Assembly: GCF_023618015.1 (NCBI RefSeq)
Contig: NZ_JAJKBJ010000028.1
Coordinates: 1 to 38,682 of the forward strand
Direction: 5' to 3'
Origin: Legionella maioricensis
GTDB taxonomy: Bacteria > Pseudomonadota > Gammaproteobacteria > Legionellales > Legionellaceae
DNA: 38,682 nt
Shown piece by piece: positions 24,906 through 33,171 of this stretch (position 1 is the first letter of the stretch; each line of letters opens with the position of its first letter). The translations under genes and the position numbers were made by a program. A model generated the notes under the pieces. It saw only the letters and a program-made list of their open reading frames with translations. It was not told the DNA's origin and ran no database searches.

Positions 24906-27245
24906 TTACATTAAATATCCGCAAATACCCGAAGTCAGGGTGGACATTTCCATGCCCTCAGCATGCTCATCGTCTATAGGCACCAACGAGGTTTTTGCCA
25001 TGAAACTGATTCGCTTGGCTAAAGAACCAATGTCATTGCTTTTTTCAATAAGATTAAGCTCACTTAATACATCATTAATGTTAGTAATTAAACCTTGATC
25101 AATACGGGTTACTATTTGGGCCACTTCCGCGGTATTATGACGATTCCAGTGAAAATACACCGTCCGCCAGAACCTAGAGTCCCCTTTGGTGTAATCATCC
25201 AAAATAGTACGGGCTTTTTGCATGATATCGACACAGTGAACCGTTAACTCTTCGTAGGAGTCCGGATAACGTCTTAAGGCGATGTGGTCTGCTGGACTTA
25301 GAGGCTTTTCAGAACCCAAAGAAACCAGCTTCACGGTAGGAGGAAGGTGAAAAAATAACTCGCTTAATTGCTCGGCATCATAATCCTCAAAGCCATTATC
25401 GCTTAAATCAAGGTAGGTTACTCGCTTAGGAATTTTTCTTAATACTTGAATAATAAAAGCCAGGGTCTCGCGAGTTTGTCCAAAACCATTCGCTCTTAAA
25501 CTCAACTCTGTGGTTCTATTAGGGGTTTTCCTGAAGAGAGCACTGACTAACTCAACGTCATCAAGTCTATTTAATCCACAGCGACTTAAATCCTTTTTCG
25601 ACGCTTGAGCAATGGTTGCTGAATGAATACGAGCAAGAGCTGTATTAATGGATTCCTGTTTCATAGCGGTGGTAACGCGTGCCGGCAGTTTTCCCGAAAT
25701 AAGTCCAATGGCCAATTGCTTTTCCATATGGTTACTTTCTTGTTTTGTGGATTCCAGTGCATAGGAAAAAATGAGGGCTACTGCGTTTAAAGGCAAATGG
25801 GAGGATTTCAAAAACTGCGTTATCACGAGCCTAAAGTCCGCTAACTGTTTGTGATGAAGAATAGCCCCTGATGGCTTAAACAGGCCTTGGTGATGTCTTG
25901 TGGAGGGATAGGCAACTAAAGCCCCATCATTTTGCAAAGCAAATTGATCTTTATCCAGAATAATACGAATGACGCGGCCTGGGATGCCGGTTGAAAAACG
26001 ATTAAATTGGGAGGACAGCAATCGATCAAAACCATTGCCGGAAAAATCAATTTCCCTAACCTGAGGAGCAAACGTATGAAGCCATTTTTTAAATGTGTCG
26101 GGATTCGTACTCAGCAATCTATTGTAACATAATTTGATGGCAACAATATGGGGAGGCAGGTTTGCGAAAATGAACGATAAATCCTCAAAAGGTCTTGAGT
26201 TCCAGGTCAGTTCGCTAAAATCAAGGGTATGGACGGTGGACGGTAATCCTTTTAGGCCTGTTGAAAATTCCTGCGCGGATAAGTCAAAGAAATTCATCCG
26301 GCTAAAAATAACAGTATCCACATGGGAAGGGATTTTACTCAATTTAATTGCCAGCCGCTTGCCATCCATTGGCGATATGCCTTCCACAGAGGAATAAGCG
26401 CTTTGACTTAGTCGCAGCCTTTTAACTGTTTGGGGGAAACCATTAAGAATAACCGCCAGAAAATCACTCTTGATTGATAAGCAATAATTCTCACCCAAAT
26501 CCACCTCAACAACAGAAGCGGAGATGGCACGCAAAGAATTGGCTAATTTTATCGGGGTGGTTTTCATGGTAAATAAATTATTGTTACTTAAACCTAATCG
26601 AACAAGTTTTGGGGGTAAACCGGAGGTTAAGGTATGAAATACCTCTGGGGCTAGTTCGTTTAATTGACAGCTTCCTAAATCCAAATCCTCTAAAGCAGGC
26701 GAGAGCAAGGCTAGAAAATTAATAAAATAGGTTTCATTTTGTCTTCCTAAATAAATACCGCTTAAATCAAGACGAAGAATCGTATCAGGTAATACATCGA
26801 GAATATTGATTAAAAGTGACGCCGAACAATTAATGTGAAGGGCTTTTACCGTTGGGGTTATATTCCAGAATAACCTGATTATCTTATCTTGAGAAACACC
26901 ATTGAAACTCATGCCTGATAAATCTAATGAAGTGATGTTCCTCTTTACAGAATCAAGCGCATTATTTAGGCCGTCGATGGAAAAAACAACTAATCCCTCT
27001 GGAATATGAGTACACTTAAACGCGAAGGATAACTTAGATACCGTGTCAGGAAGACAAGCAATAAATTGTGGCAACGCAGTACCGATATGAATATCTTTAT
27101 AAGGAGTTTCAACATAAACGTCAGGACCCGCTTTATCATAAAATTTGGCATCTTTGATGACGTATTCACCACTGAACTTGACGGTTGTAATATATTTAGG
27201 GAGGTAAGATAAGGCTTGTGCAGCATTTGGATAAGTTGTGTTCAA
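24906..27245 (-). CDS. Leucine-rich-repeat protein, effector-like, 5' end frameshifted
   Basis: A 779-residue open frame made mostly of leucine-rich repeats of about 28-36 residues, with cores such as VTSLDLSG-type strands (ITSLDLSGMSF, ILRLDLSGIYL, LEDLDLGSCQL, LVRLGLSNNNL, VTYLDLSDNGF). Between repeats are segments of the form LPPxV or IPxxV. The array runs from about residue 90 to 460, breaks, and resumes near 560-640. The last 130 residues are not LRR. This repeat type is typical of Legionella Leg-type effectors, which often bind host ubiquitin ligases or other proteins. The frame begins at TTG 27245 without a ribosome site but stays open to 27383 with LRR-like sequence (LKEIRNFFAGIPNTQTELEL). 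A better start, ATG 27400, is one base out of frame. Confidence 0.8.
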   Translation of the reverse strand: MNTTYPNAAQALSYLPKYITTVKFSGEYVIKDAKFYDKAGPDVYVETPYKDIHIGTALPQFIACLPDTVSKLSFAFKCTHIPEGLVVFSIDGLNNALDSVKRNITSLDLSGMSFNGVSQDKIIRLFWNITPTVKALHINCSASLLINILDVLPDTILRLDLSGIYLGRQNETYFINFLALLSPALEDLDLGSCQLNELAPEVFHTLTSGLPPKLVRLGLSNNNLFTMKTTPIKLANSLRAISASVVEVDLGENYCLSIKSDFLAVILNGFPQTVKRLRLSQSAYSSVEGISPMDGKRLAIKLSKIPSHVDTVIFSRMNFFDLSAQEFSTGLKGLPSTVHTLDFSELTWNSRPFEDLSFIFANLPPHIVAIKLCYNRLLSTNPDTFKKWLHTFAPQVREIDFSGNGFDRLLSSQFNRFSTGIPGRVIRIILDKDQFALQNDGALVAYPSTRHHQGLFKPSGAILHHKQLADFRLVITQFLKSSHLPLNAVALIFSYALESTKQESNHMEKQLAIGLISGKLPARVTTAMKQESINTALARIHSATIAQASKKDLSRCGLNRLDDVELVSALFRKTPNRTTELSLRANGFGQTRETLAFIIQVLRKIPKRVTYLDLSDNGFEDYDAEQLSELFFHLPPTVKLVSLGSEKPLSPADHIALRRYPDSYEELTVHCVDIMQKARTILDDYTKGDSRFWRTVYFHWNRHNTAEVAQIVTRIDQGLITNINDVLSELNLIEKSNDIGSLAKRISFMAKTSLVPIDDEHAEGMEMSTLTSGICGYLM

Positions 27246-27355
27246 TATATCAACACCACCATCAAAATCCCCAATTAATTCCAGTTCAGTTTGTGTATTG
27301 GGAATGCCTGCAAAAAAATTTCTTATTTCCTTAAGACTTTGATTCTTTAAATCAA

Positions 27356-27400
27356 TTAAGAGGACTTTCCTTGTAATAATTCCTTAATCTTACTAGCCAT
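27356..27400 (-). pseudogene. Displaced 5' end of the LRR gene
   Basis: ATG at 27400 opens a 14-codon frame, MASKIKELLQGKSS, that stops at 27356. The long LRR frame, which has no good start of its own, overlaps it and can be read in as KVLLIDLKNQSLKEI. Adding one A to the AAA run at 27366-27368 (minus strand) would give MASKIKELLQGKVLLIDLKN... continuing into the LRR array. I infer a one-base deletion or a sequence error. Confidence 0.6.
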
Positions 27401-27449
27401 TAAAATCAATAATTCACCAATTTTCCATAAGTGAATGCATTCAAAGATT

Positions 27450-27479
27450 TTGCGTTTCGTCTTAGGCGCGTAGTATAAA
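27450..27479 (+). promoter_or_regulatory. Candidate promoter upstream of a short terminated transcript
   Basis: TTGCGT (27450-27455) and TATAAA (27474-27479) are 18 bases apart. Transcription would begin near 27486, inside the left arm of the hairpin that ends in a T-run. It lies between the divergent LRR and valS genes. It may serve valS through the hairpin, or make a very short RNA. Confidence 0.4.
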
Positions 27480-27480
27480 G

Positions 27481-27529
27481 AAAGAGCACGTGAAAATCTA
27501 TGTTTTTTAAACACACAGTGCTCTTTTTT
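27481..27529 (+). terminator. Intrinsic terminator-like hairpin between LRR gene and valS
   Basis: AAAGAGCAC (27481-27489) pairs perfectly with GTGCTCTTT (27518-27526), and six T (27524-27529) overlap and follow on the + strand. The 28-base loop has a further GTG/CAC pairing. No rightward gene ends here, so either a short RNA or an attenuated valS leader is ended, or the palindrome serves as an operator for the divergent genes. Confidence 0.55.
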
Positions 27530-27552
27530 GTGACTTATTACCTGAAGAAACT

Positions 27553-27635
27553 ACGTCATCCCGAACGTAGTGAGGGATCTCCATATTAAAGCACAGAGCC
27601 ACTTCCATGAGCTCCTTCACTACGTTCGGGATGAC
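27553..27635. repeat. Palindromic intergenic repeat, gtcatcccgaac family, copy 2
   Basis: The left arm acgtcatcccgaacgtagtg and right arm cactacgttcgggatgac are inverted copies, with further pairing through gggatctcc/gagctcc. It matches the element at 28-112 base for base over most of the outer arm. The remaining 237 bases before valS show no convincing gene. Confidence 0.85.
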
Positions 27636-27872
27636 CTTTATTGAGAAGCTACTCTTTTTGTTTCTGGAGGATGAGCAAGAAATTAATAGCCATTGTGGCG
27701 TAAATCAAATTTATATTAGCTTGACAGGTAACCTGTATTTTAATTTGCATTTCATTAGGGGCGGTTGGCAACAGCCCCTATCAATAAATCAATTTTGTTA
27801 CTCCTCATGAAAATGGCTATGTCCCACCAGTCTGTGATAATATTCTATGTTTTTACCAGTACAGGCTAAAAC

Positions 27873-30638
27873 ATGGATAAAACCTATTCTCCCGAAGCAA
27901 TAGAACAAGCTTATTACAAAAAATGGGAAAGTCAGCATTACTTTCAACCCAAAGGTGATGGCAAGCGATTTTGTATTATGCTTCCCCCTCCCAATGTAAC
28001 GGGCAGTCTTCATATGGGGCACGGTTTTCAGCACACAATTATGGATGCTTTAACCCGATATCATCGTATGTTAGGTGACAAGACTTTATGGCAACCAGGA
28101 ACGGACCACGCGGGGATTTCAACTCAGCTCGTGGTGGAAAGACAATTAGAAGCGCAGGGAATAGCCAGAAAAGATTTAAGTCGTGAGCAATTTTTAGAGT
28201 ATGTCTGGAAATGGAAAAATGAGTCGGGTAACACCATAACCCAGCAAATGAGGCGTATAGGTGCATCCGTAGATTGGGATCGGGAACGGTTCACTATGGA
28301 TGAGGGCTTATCTGCAGCGGTGCAAAAGGTATTTGTCCAACTTCACGAAGAAGGTCTGATCTATCGAGGCACACGTTTAGTGAATTGGGATCCCAAACTG
28401 GGCACTGCAGTATCTGATCTGGAAGTACTTTCTGAAGAGGAAGATGGATTTCTCTGGCATATTCGCTATCCAGTTGTTGATTCCACAGAGTTTGTGGTAG
28501 TTGCTACTACTCGCCCTGAAACCTTACTAGGTGATTCAGCGGTAGCAGTTCATCCAGAGGATCCTCGTTTCCAACATTTGATTGGCAAACAAGTACATCT
28601 TCCCCTCTGTGATAGAACCATCCCCATTATCGCAGATGAGTACGTAGACAAAGAATTTGGTAGTGGCTGCGTTAAAATCACCCCAGCTCATGACTTTAAC
28701 GATCATGAAGTAGGCAAACGACATAATTTACCCTTGATCAATATTTTAAACAAAAAAGCGACTCTTAATAAAAATGCTCCGTTAAGATTTCAAGGAATGG
28801 ATAGATTTGTTGCCAGAGAACAAATCATCCAGGAGTTAGATAAAGAGGGATACCTGGTAAAAACAGAACCCCATAAATTAAAAGTACCACGTGGGGAAAA
28901 ATCAAATGTAATCATTGAACCCCTGTTAACCGATCAATGGTATGTAAAAATAAAGCCCTTAGCTGAACCAGCAATTGCCGCAGTAAAAAAAGGAGAAATC
29001 CGTTTTATCCCTGAAAACTGGAACAAGACCTATTTTCAATGGATGGATAATATTGAAGATTGGTGCATCAGCCGCCAATTATGGTGGGGACACAGAATTC
29101 CTGCCTGGTATGATAGTCAGGGCAATATTTATGTGGGTTATAGTGAAAATGATGTTCGCTTTAAATATAACATTGACGAAGCAACTCCATTAAAACAAGA
29201 TGAGGACGTTCTTGATACCTGGTTCTCTTCAGCTTTATGGCCTTTTTCAACCTTAGGTTGGCCGGAACGTACCCCTGAACTGGAACAGTTTTATCCCACT
29301 TCAGTACTCGTGACCGGTTTTGATATTATATTTTTCTGGGTTGCCCGCATGATTATGATGGGCCTAAAATTCACTGGAAAAGTTCCTTTTAAAGACATCT
29401 TTATTACCGGATTAATCCGTGACAGTGAAGGACATAAAATGTCCAAATCCAAAGGGAATGTGCTTGATCCTCTGGATATTATTGATGGAATAGATCTTGA
29501 ATCTTTAGTAGCCAAACGTACGTCCAATTTGATGTTGTCTTCGGTTCGCGACAAAATTATTAAAGCAACTCGCAAAGAATTCCCTGAAGGCATCAATGCC
29601 TATGGAACAGATGCGTTACGCTTCACTTATTGTTCCCTTGCGTCCACTGGTCGTAATGTACGCTTTGATATAGGTCGTGTTGAAGGATACAGAAATTTTT
29701 GTAATAAATTATGGAACGCAGCACGCTATGTCTTGCTTAACACCGATGAAGAACAAATTGATTTCGGTGATGGCGCATTCCAATACAGTCCGGCAGATGA
29801 ATGGATATTATCTCGCCTTCAACGCACCATTAGTAAAGTGCACCATTATTTCGAAACTTACCGATTTGATTTATTAGCCAATACCATATACGAATTTGTC
29901 TGGCACGAATATTGTGACTGGTACCTGGAATTATCCAAACCAGTGCTTCAGGATGAGCACGCTCTAAGTGCTCTGAAAAGAGGAACACGCAGAACATTAA
30001 TCCATGTCCTGGATCAAATTCTAAAACTACTTCATCCCTTAATGCCCTTCATTACTGAAGAAATCTGGCAAAGAACGACAAAATTCACTAGTGAGAATGG
30101 CGTCAGTATCATGCTAAGTGCTTATCCCAAAGTGGATGAAGAATTCATTAATGACTCCATTGAAGAAGAACTGGATTGGTTAAAATCAGCAATTCAAGCC
30201 TTACGAACCATACGTAGTGAAATGTCCATTTCACCAGCCAAAATAATTCCTCTGCATATCCGTAATATTACTCCTGTGCTTAAAAAACGAGTTGAGAAAT
30301 ACCAACAAACTTTAAAAGCGATGAGTAAAGTAGGTGAAATTCATTACTTAAGCGCTGAGGAAAAAGCACCGGTATCTGCTACGGCTGTATTAGGTGACAT
30401 TGAACTATTAATTCCCATGGCGGATTTAATAGACAAAGAAGCGGAGCTTTCTCGACTCGCCAAAGAAATGGCTAAACTGGATAAAGACATTAGTCTTGCC
30501 CAAGGAAAATTAAGCAACCCTATGTTTACTGATAAAGCCCCGGCTGAAATTATAGCAAAAGAACAAGAAAAACTAATGCAGGCGCAACAAGCTAAAGAAA
30601 AATTGATGGAACATCAAATTAGAATTGAGGCGTTGTAA
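27873..30638 (+). CDS. valS: Valyl-tRNA synthetase
   Basis: Charges tRNA-Val with valine and edits mischarged threonine. The 921 residues fit a class I ValRS. The HIGH motif is HMGH at 47-50 within PPPNVTGSLHMGHGF, and the KMSKS loop is at 522-526 followed by KGNVLDPLD. The CP1 editing domain lies between (TTRPETLLGDSAVAVHP). The C-terminal 80 residues form the tRNA-binding coiled-coil arm (DKEAELSRLAKEMAKLDKDI). ATG at 27873 gives the family's usual MDKTYSPEAIEQ N-terminus; the ribosome site is weak. It is a single housekeeping gene, followed by a repeat block. Confidence 0.98.
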   Translation: MDKTYSPEAIEQAYYKKWESQHYFQPKGDGKRFCIMLPPPNVTGSLHMGHGFQHTIMDALTRYHRMLGDKTLWQPGTDHAGISTQLVVERQLEAQGIARKDLSREQFLEYVWKWKNESGNTITQQMRRIGASVDWDRERFTMDEGLSAAVQKVFVQLHEEGLIYRGTRLVNWDPKLGTAVSDLEVLSEEEDGFLWHIRYPVVDSTEFVVVATTRPETLLGDSAVAVHPEDPRFQHLIGKQVHLPLCDRTIPIIADEYVDKEFGSGCVKITPAHDFNDHEVGKRHNLPLINILNKKATLNKNAPLRFQGMDRFVAREQIIQELDKEGYLVKTEPHKLKVPRGEKSNVIIEPLLTDQWYVKIKPLAEPAIAAVKKGEIRFIPENWNKTYFQWMDNIEDWCISRQLWWGHRIPAWYDSQGNIYVGYSENDVRFKYNIDEATPLKQDEDVLDTWFSSALWPFSTLGWPERTPELEQFYPTSVLVTGFDIIFFWVARMIMMGLKFTGKVPFKDIFITGLIRDSEGHKMSKSKGNVLDPLDIIDGIDLESLVAKRTSNLMLSSVRDKIIKATRKEFPEGINAYGTDALRFTYCSLASTGRNVRFDIGRVEGYRNFCNKLWNAARYVLLNTDEEQIDFGDGAFQYSPADEWILSRLQRTISKVHHYFETYRFDLLANTIYEFVWHEYCDWYLELSKPVLQDEHALSALKRGTRRTLIHVLDQILKLLHPLMPFITEEIWQRTTKFTSENGVSIMLSAYPKVDEEFINDSIEEELDWLKSAIQALRTIRSEMSISPAKIIPLHIRNITPVLKKRVEKYQQTLKAMSKVGEIHYLSAEEKAPVSATAVLGDIELLIPMADLIDKEAELSRLAKEMAKLDKDISLAQGKLSNPMFTDKAPAEIIAKEQEKLMQAQQAKEKLMEHQIRIEAL

Positions 30639-30649
30639 TTAGTTTCGAG

Positions 30650-30768
30650 CCCGGGTTACGGCTACGCCTTCACCCAGGCTACATCCTTTTAGTTAGCGCA
30701 GCGTAATCCGGGAAAGGCACAAATCAGGTTTCGATCCCGGGTTACGGCTGCGCCTTCACCCAGGCTAC
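30650..30768. repeat. Composite cccgggttac-family repeat block after valS
   Basis: Two direct copies, 30650-30682 and 30736-30768, share cccgggttacggct and then gcgccttcacccaggctac with one difference in the middle. Between them at about 30694-30713, gcgcagcgtaatccggga is the inverse of the unit's first half. The block can therefore fold in more than one way. It occupies most of the 199-base gap between valS and the convergent ORF at 30838. Another copy is at 17473-17506. Confidence 0.8.
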
Positions 30769-30837
30769 GTCTTGTATCCCTAAAGTTGGCGCCAGTGGAT
30801 CCAGTACTTATGTCCCTCTTTGAAAACCCAGATAGCC

Positions 30838-31347
30838 CTATACAATCAAAGCAGATACTGCAGCCTGGCCTAAAGCTTCACTTGGATTAAAATCCATGGA
30901 TACAGCAAAACCAAGATCCTTATCCTCTTGAATATCTACCCCTTCTTTCAATACAGCCCCGACCCTTTTACTAATAGCCAAAAGAGCAACTTCATCAATA
31001 TAAGTGAGATATTGCTTGTTATTGCGTATCATTTCAGTCAGGGATACATAAAGTGCGTATTTCAATAAATATAAGGCATCATCAATTAATTGTCCCATAA
31101 ATTCGAGCTGAGTCTGATCTGAAGCAACACGATATAAATGAGTCAATTGATAATCATAGGGAGAGAATTCATCTTCAAGAAGATCGGTTTTTTCAGACTT
31201 ATTACATTCGCACCTATAAAAAATAAACCGTTCTGTATGCCTGCTTTTATCAATAATCTTAAAAGAGCCCTGAAATACAAAAGGAGACTCCCAAACCGCA
31301 ACCAATATTAAAGTTTCTATATTTATAGGTGTATAATTTTGTGTCAT
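30838..31347 (-). CDS. Hypothetical protein
   Basis: A 169-residue soluble protein that I do not recognise. It has no signal peptide or membrane segment. A CECNK motif near residue 47 gives two close cysteines. The middle is helical (FMGQLIDDALYLLKYALYVSLTEMI). It resembles no catalytic family by eye. ATG at 31347 has a weak ribosome site. It is divergent from the PQ-loop operon and convergent with valS. The continuous frame and protein-like composition support it as real. Confidence 0.65.
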   Translation of the reverse strand: MTQNYTPINIETLILVAVWESPFVFQGSFKIIDKSRHTERFIFYRCECNKSEKTDLLEDEFSPYDYQLTHLYRVASDQTQLEFMGQLIDDALYLLKYALYVSLTEMIRNNKQYLTYIDEVALLAISKRVGAVLKEGVDIQEDKDLGFAVSMDFNPSEALGQAAVSALIV

Positions 31348-31509
31348 ATAACGCTCAGGATGGTATAATGCATTTATTTAACAAAAACTGCAGCCGCCAT
31401 TGTCGCCAATAAGATACACCTAATCGACTTAAAGCAACACAATAGATTCATAAAAATACTGCTATATTATAGATAGGTTAGAAACTAATGGGTGGTTAGC
31501 AAAAGACAA

Positions 31510-31515
31510 TATAAT
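31510..31515 (+). promoter_or_regulatory. Candidate -10 box for the PQ-loop/kinase operon
   Basis: A perfect TATAAT lies 28 bases before the chosen start of the PQ-loop gene. No good -35 hexamer is visible at the usual distance, so an activator may be needed. The leader would be only about 20 bases and just holds the ribosome site. Confidence 0.4.
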
Positions 31516-31543
31516 GGTATTAATACGGAAAAATGAGGTGAGC

Positions 31544-31825
31544 ATGTCAATAACAGAATACGTCGTTCAATATGGTTTTTCAATTAGTTTATTGGCTAAC
31601 GCCGCGCTATTTATCCCCCAAATTATTACTTTAATTAAAAAGAAATCAGCCTTGGGTGTTTCATTAGTGACTTTTGTTGGCTTTAATGTCATCCAACTTT
31701 TTACCATGTTACACGGATTATTAGAAAAGGATTATTTGCTTGCAGGAGGATATTTATTAAGCATCATTACTTGTGGTTGGGTTTCCTGTTTGATTATTTA
31801 TTACAAATACGTCAAGACTCATTGA
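31544..31825 (+). CDS. PQ-loop (SemiSWEET-like) membrane transporter
   Basis: A 93-residue protein with three membrane helices and one PQ-loop repeat: P25-Q26 in LFIPQIITLIKKKSALGVSL, with the conserved GVSL end. This is the SemiSWEET design, in which two copies dimerise to form a sugar or small-solute facilitator in the inner membrane. The true substrate is unknown. The start is taken at 31544, where GAGGTGAG precedes the ATG, rather than the in-frame ATG at 31514 that overlaps the -10 box. It lies 14 bases before the next gene, so it is the first of a three-gene operon. Confidence 0.85.
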   Translation: MSITEYVVQYGFSISLLANAALFIPQIITLIKKKSALGVSLVTFVGFNVIQLFTMLHGLLEKDYLLAGGYLLSIITCGWVSCLIIYYKYVKTH

Positions 31826-31839
31826 TAGCAAGGAATATG

Positions 31840-33153
31840 ATGAACGCGTTTATTGATGAGCAAAACGAGCAACATAATATTCTTTCTTTGCTTCCCTATT
31901 CAGAAAATGCTCAATTGGTTAATAAATATCAAAAGCTTAGCGATCTTTATTTTATTAAATCAATTGTAGATTTTTCCATTAGCGCTCTGGAACTCTTCGT
32001 GGCAGGCCACTTGGAGTCATTCGATGCTCAAGTAGGAGAAAATCTATGTCAAATCAGAGCCTATAAAATACTTAACCTTGCCAAAAAATGGCTTAACTCT
32101 AGCGAATCCAGGAATCAGTTTATTCAGGAGATTGAACTATTTCGAAATTATAGAGTACAACTGGAACATACTATTTTTAATTGGGAAAATGCAATCAAGC
32201 ACTCAAAAATCTATAATAAAAACCTTGATGGCAGAGAAAATATTAATGAGTTTTTTGCAAGACATCAGCTCCTGCTTTCATTAAGCAATGATTTTATTTT
32301 CATCATTGCCTGTTATTTCTTAACTCATTTCAATATTCGAGAAAATAAGATACCGGTTGCCATCAATTTGGAATACATCAGTAGAGAATTTCATATCTCC
32401 AAATACAAGTCAAAAAGACTGACCCATAAATACCAACAACTGATTTGTACCTTAGGATGCAATTTCATAATAAAGATTGCACACGACTTACCCAAAGAAC
32501 ATGGATTTACAGACGTTTTACCTGCCCTATACCAAATATCTGATGAGGATCGTGCAGTACTGCCCTGTTATATAGTCAGTGAAATAATCTTTTATCACTG
32601 TATTAAAGAGCAACTACCAATCCTTTTTATTGTCCATCAACTATCAGAACAAAATGGACAAGAAAATGATAATGCAGTTATTTATTTTTTATTAATGAAT
32701 ACAGAGAACCACAATACGCTCTTACTCGCTCAAGGCCAACAGTACCTGACACGACATTGTATGGTCGTATCTGGAGAGGTGCGTTATCCACTAGATGCAC
32801 TCAATGAATCCCCCAAAGAATATATTGAGCGTGCATTACGCGAAACACCCTTGAAATTAATTTTAGCGAATACAGCCAGCCATCCTCAGTACTCCGGTAA
32901 ACGGCTGGAGTCCTTTCGAGGAAACCCTTTTGAATTGATGAACTCCGATGATGGTCTGGAGAGTAAAAAACTGCATGAGAATAAACTAATTCTTATGCAA
33001 CAATTTGCCTTGCATTCAGGATGCTCTAGACAAAATCCATCACTCTTTTTCTTACGGCACATTTATGCCAGTACGGTAACAGAAGAGATAAATCAATTAG
33101 AAAAAAATTATATGGGGTCTACGTTTGACGCCTATCAGGTGATTAACCCATAA
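31840..33153 (+). CDS. Uncharacterised protein in sensor-kinase operon
   Basis: A 437-residue soluble protein that I do not recognise. The start is set at ATG 31840, five bases after AAGGA; the adjacent ATG at 31837 is also possible. The N-terminal 200 residues look helical, the middle (about 130-270) is hydrophobic but without clear membrane spans, and the C-terminal third is mixed, with HIYASTVTEEINQLEKNY near the end. The frame overlaps the PQ-loop gene if extended upstream, which is judged accidental. Lying 18 bases before a PAS histidine kinase, it may be a partner or output protein for that kinase, by context only. Confidence 0.7.
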   Translation: MNAFIDEQNEQHNILSLLPYSENAQLVNKYQKLSDLYFIKSIVDFSISALELFVAGHLESFDAQVGENLCQIRAYKILNLAKKWLNSSESRNQFIQEIELFRNYRVQLEHTIFNWENAIKHSKIYNKNLDGRENINEFFARHQLLLSLSNDFIFIIACYFLTHFNIRENKIPVAINLEYISREFHISKYKSKRLTHKYQQLICTLGCNFIIKIAHDLPKEHGFTDVLPALYQISDEDRAVLPCYIVSEIIFYHCIKEQLPILFIVHQLSEQNGQENDNAVIYFLLMNTENHNTLLLAQGQQYLTRHCMVVSGEVRYPLDALNESPKEYIERALRETPLKLILANTASHPQYSGKRLESFRGNPFELMNSDDGLESKKLHENKLILMQQFALHSGCSRQNPSLFFLRHIYASTVTEEINQLEKNYMGSTFDAYQVINP

Positions 33154-33171
33154 ATTTAGGAAAGATATATT

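Noticed and set aside
27607..27810. A 67-codon rightward open frame before valS
   Set aside because: It starts inside the palindromic repeat and has no family likeness or ribosome site.
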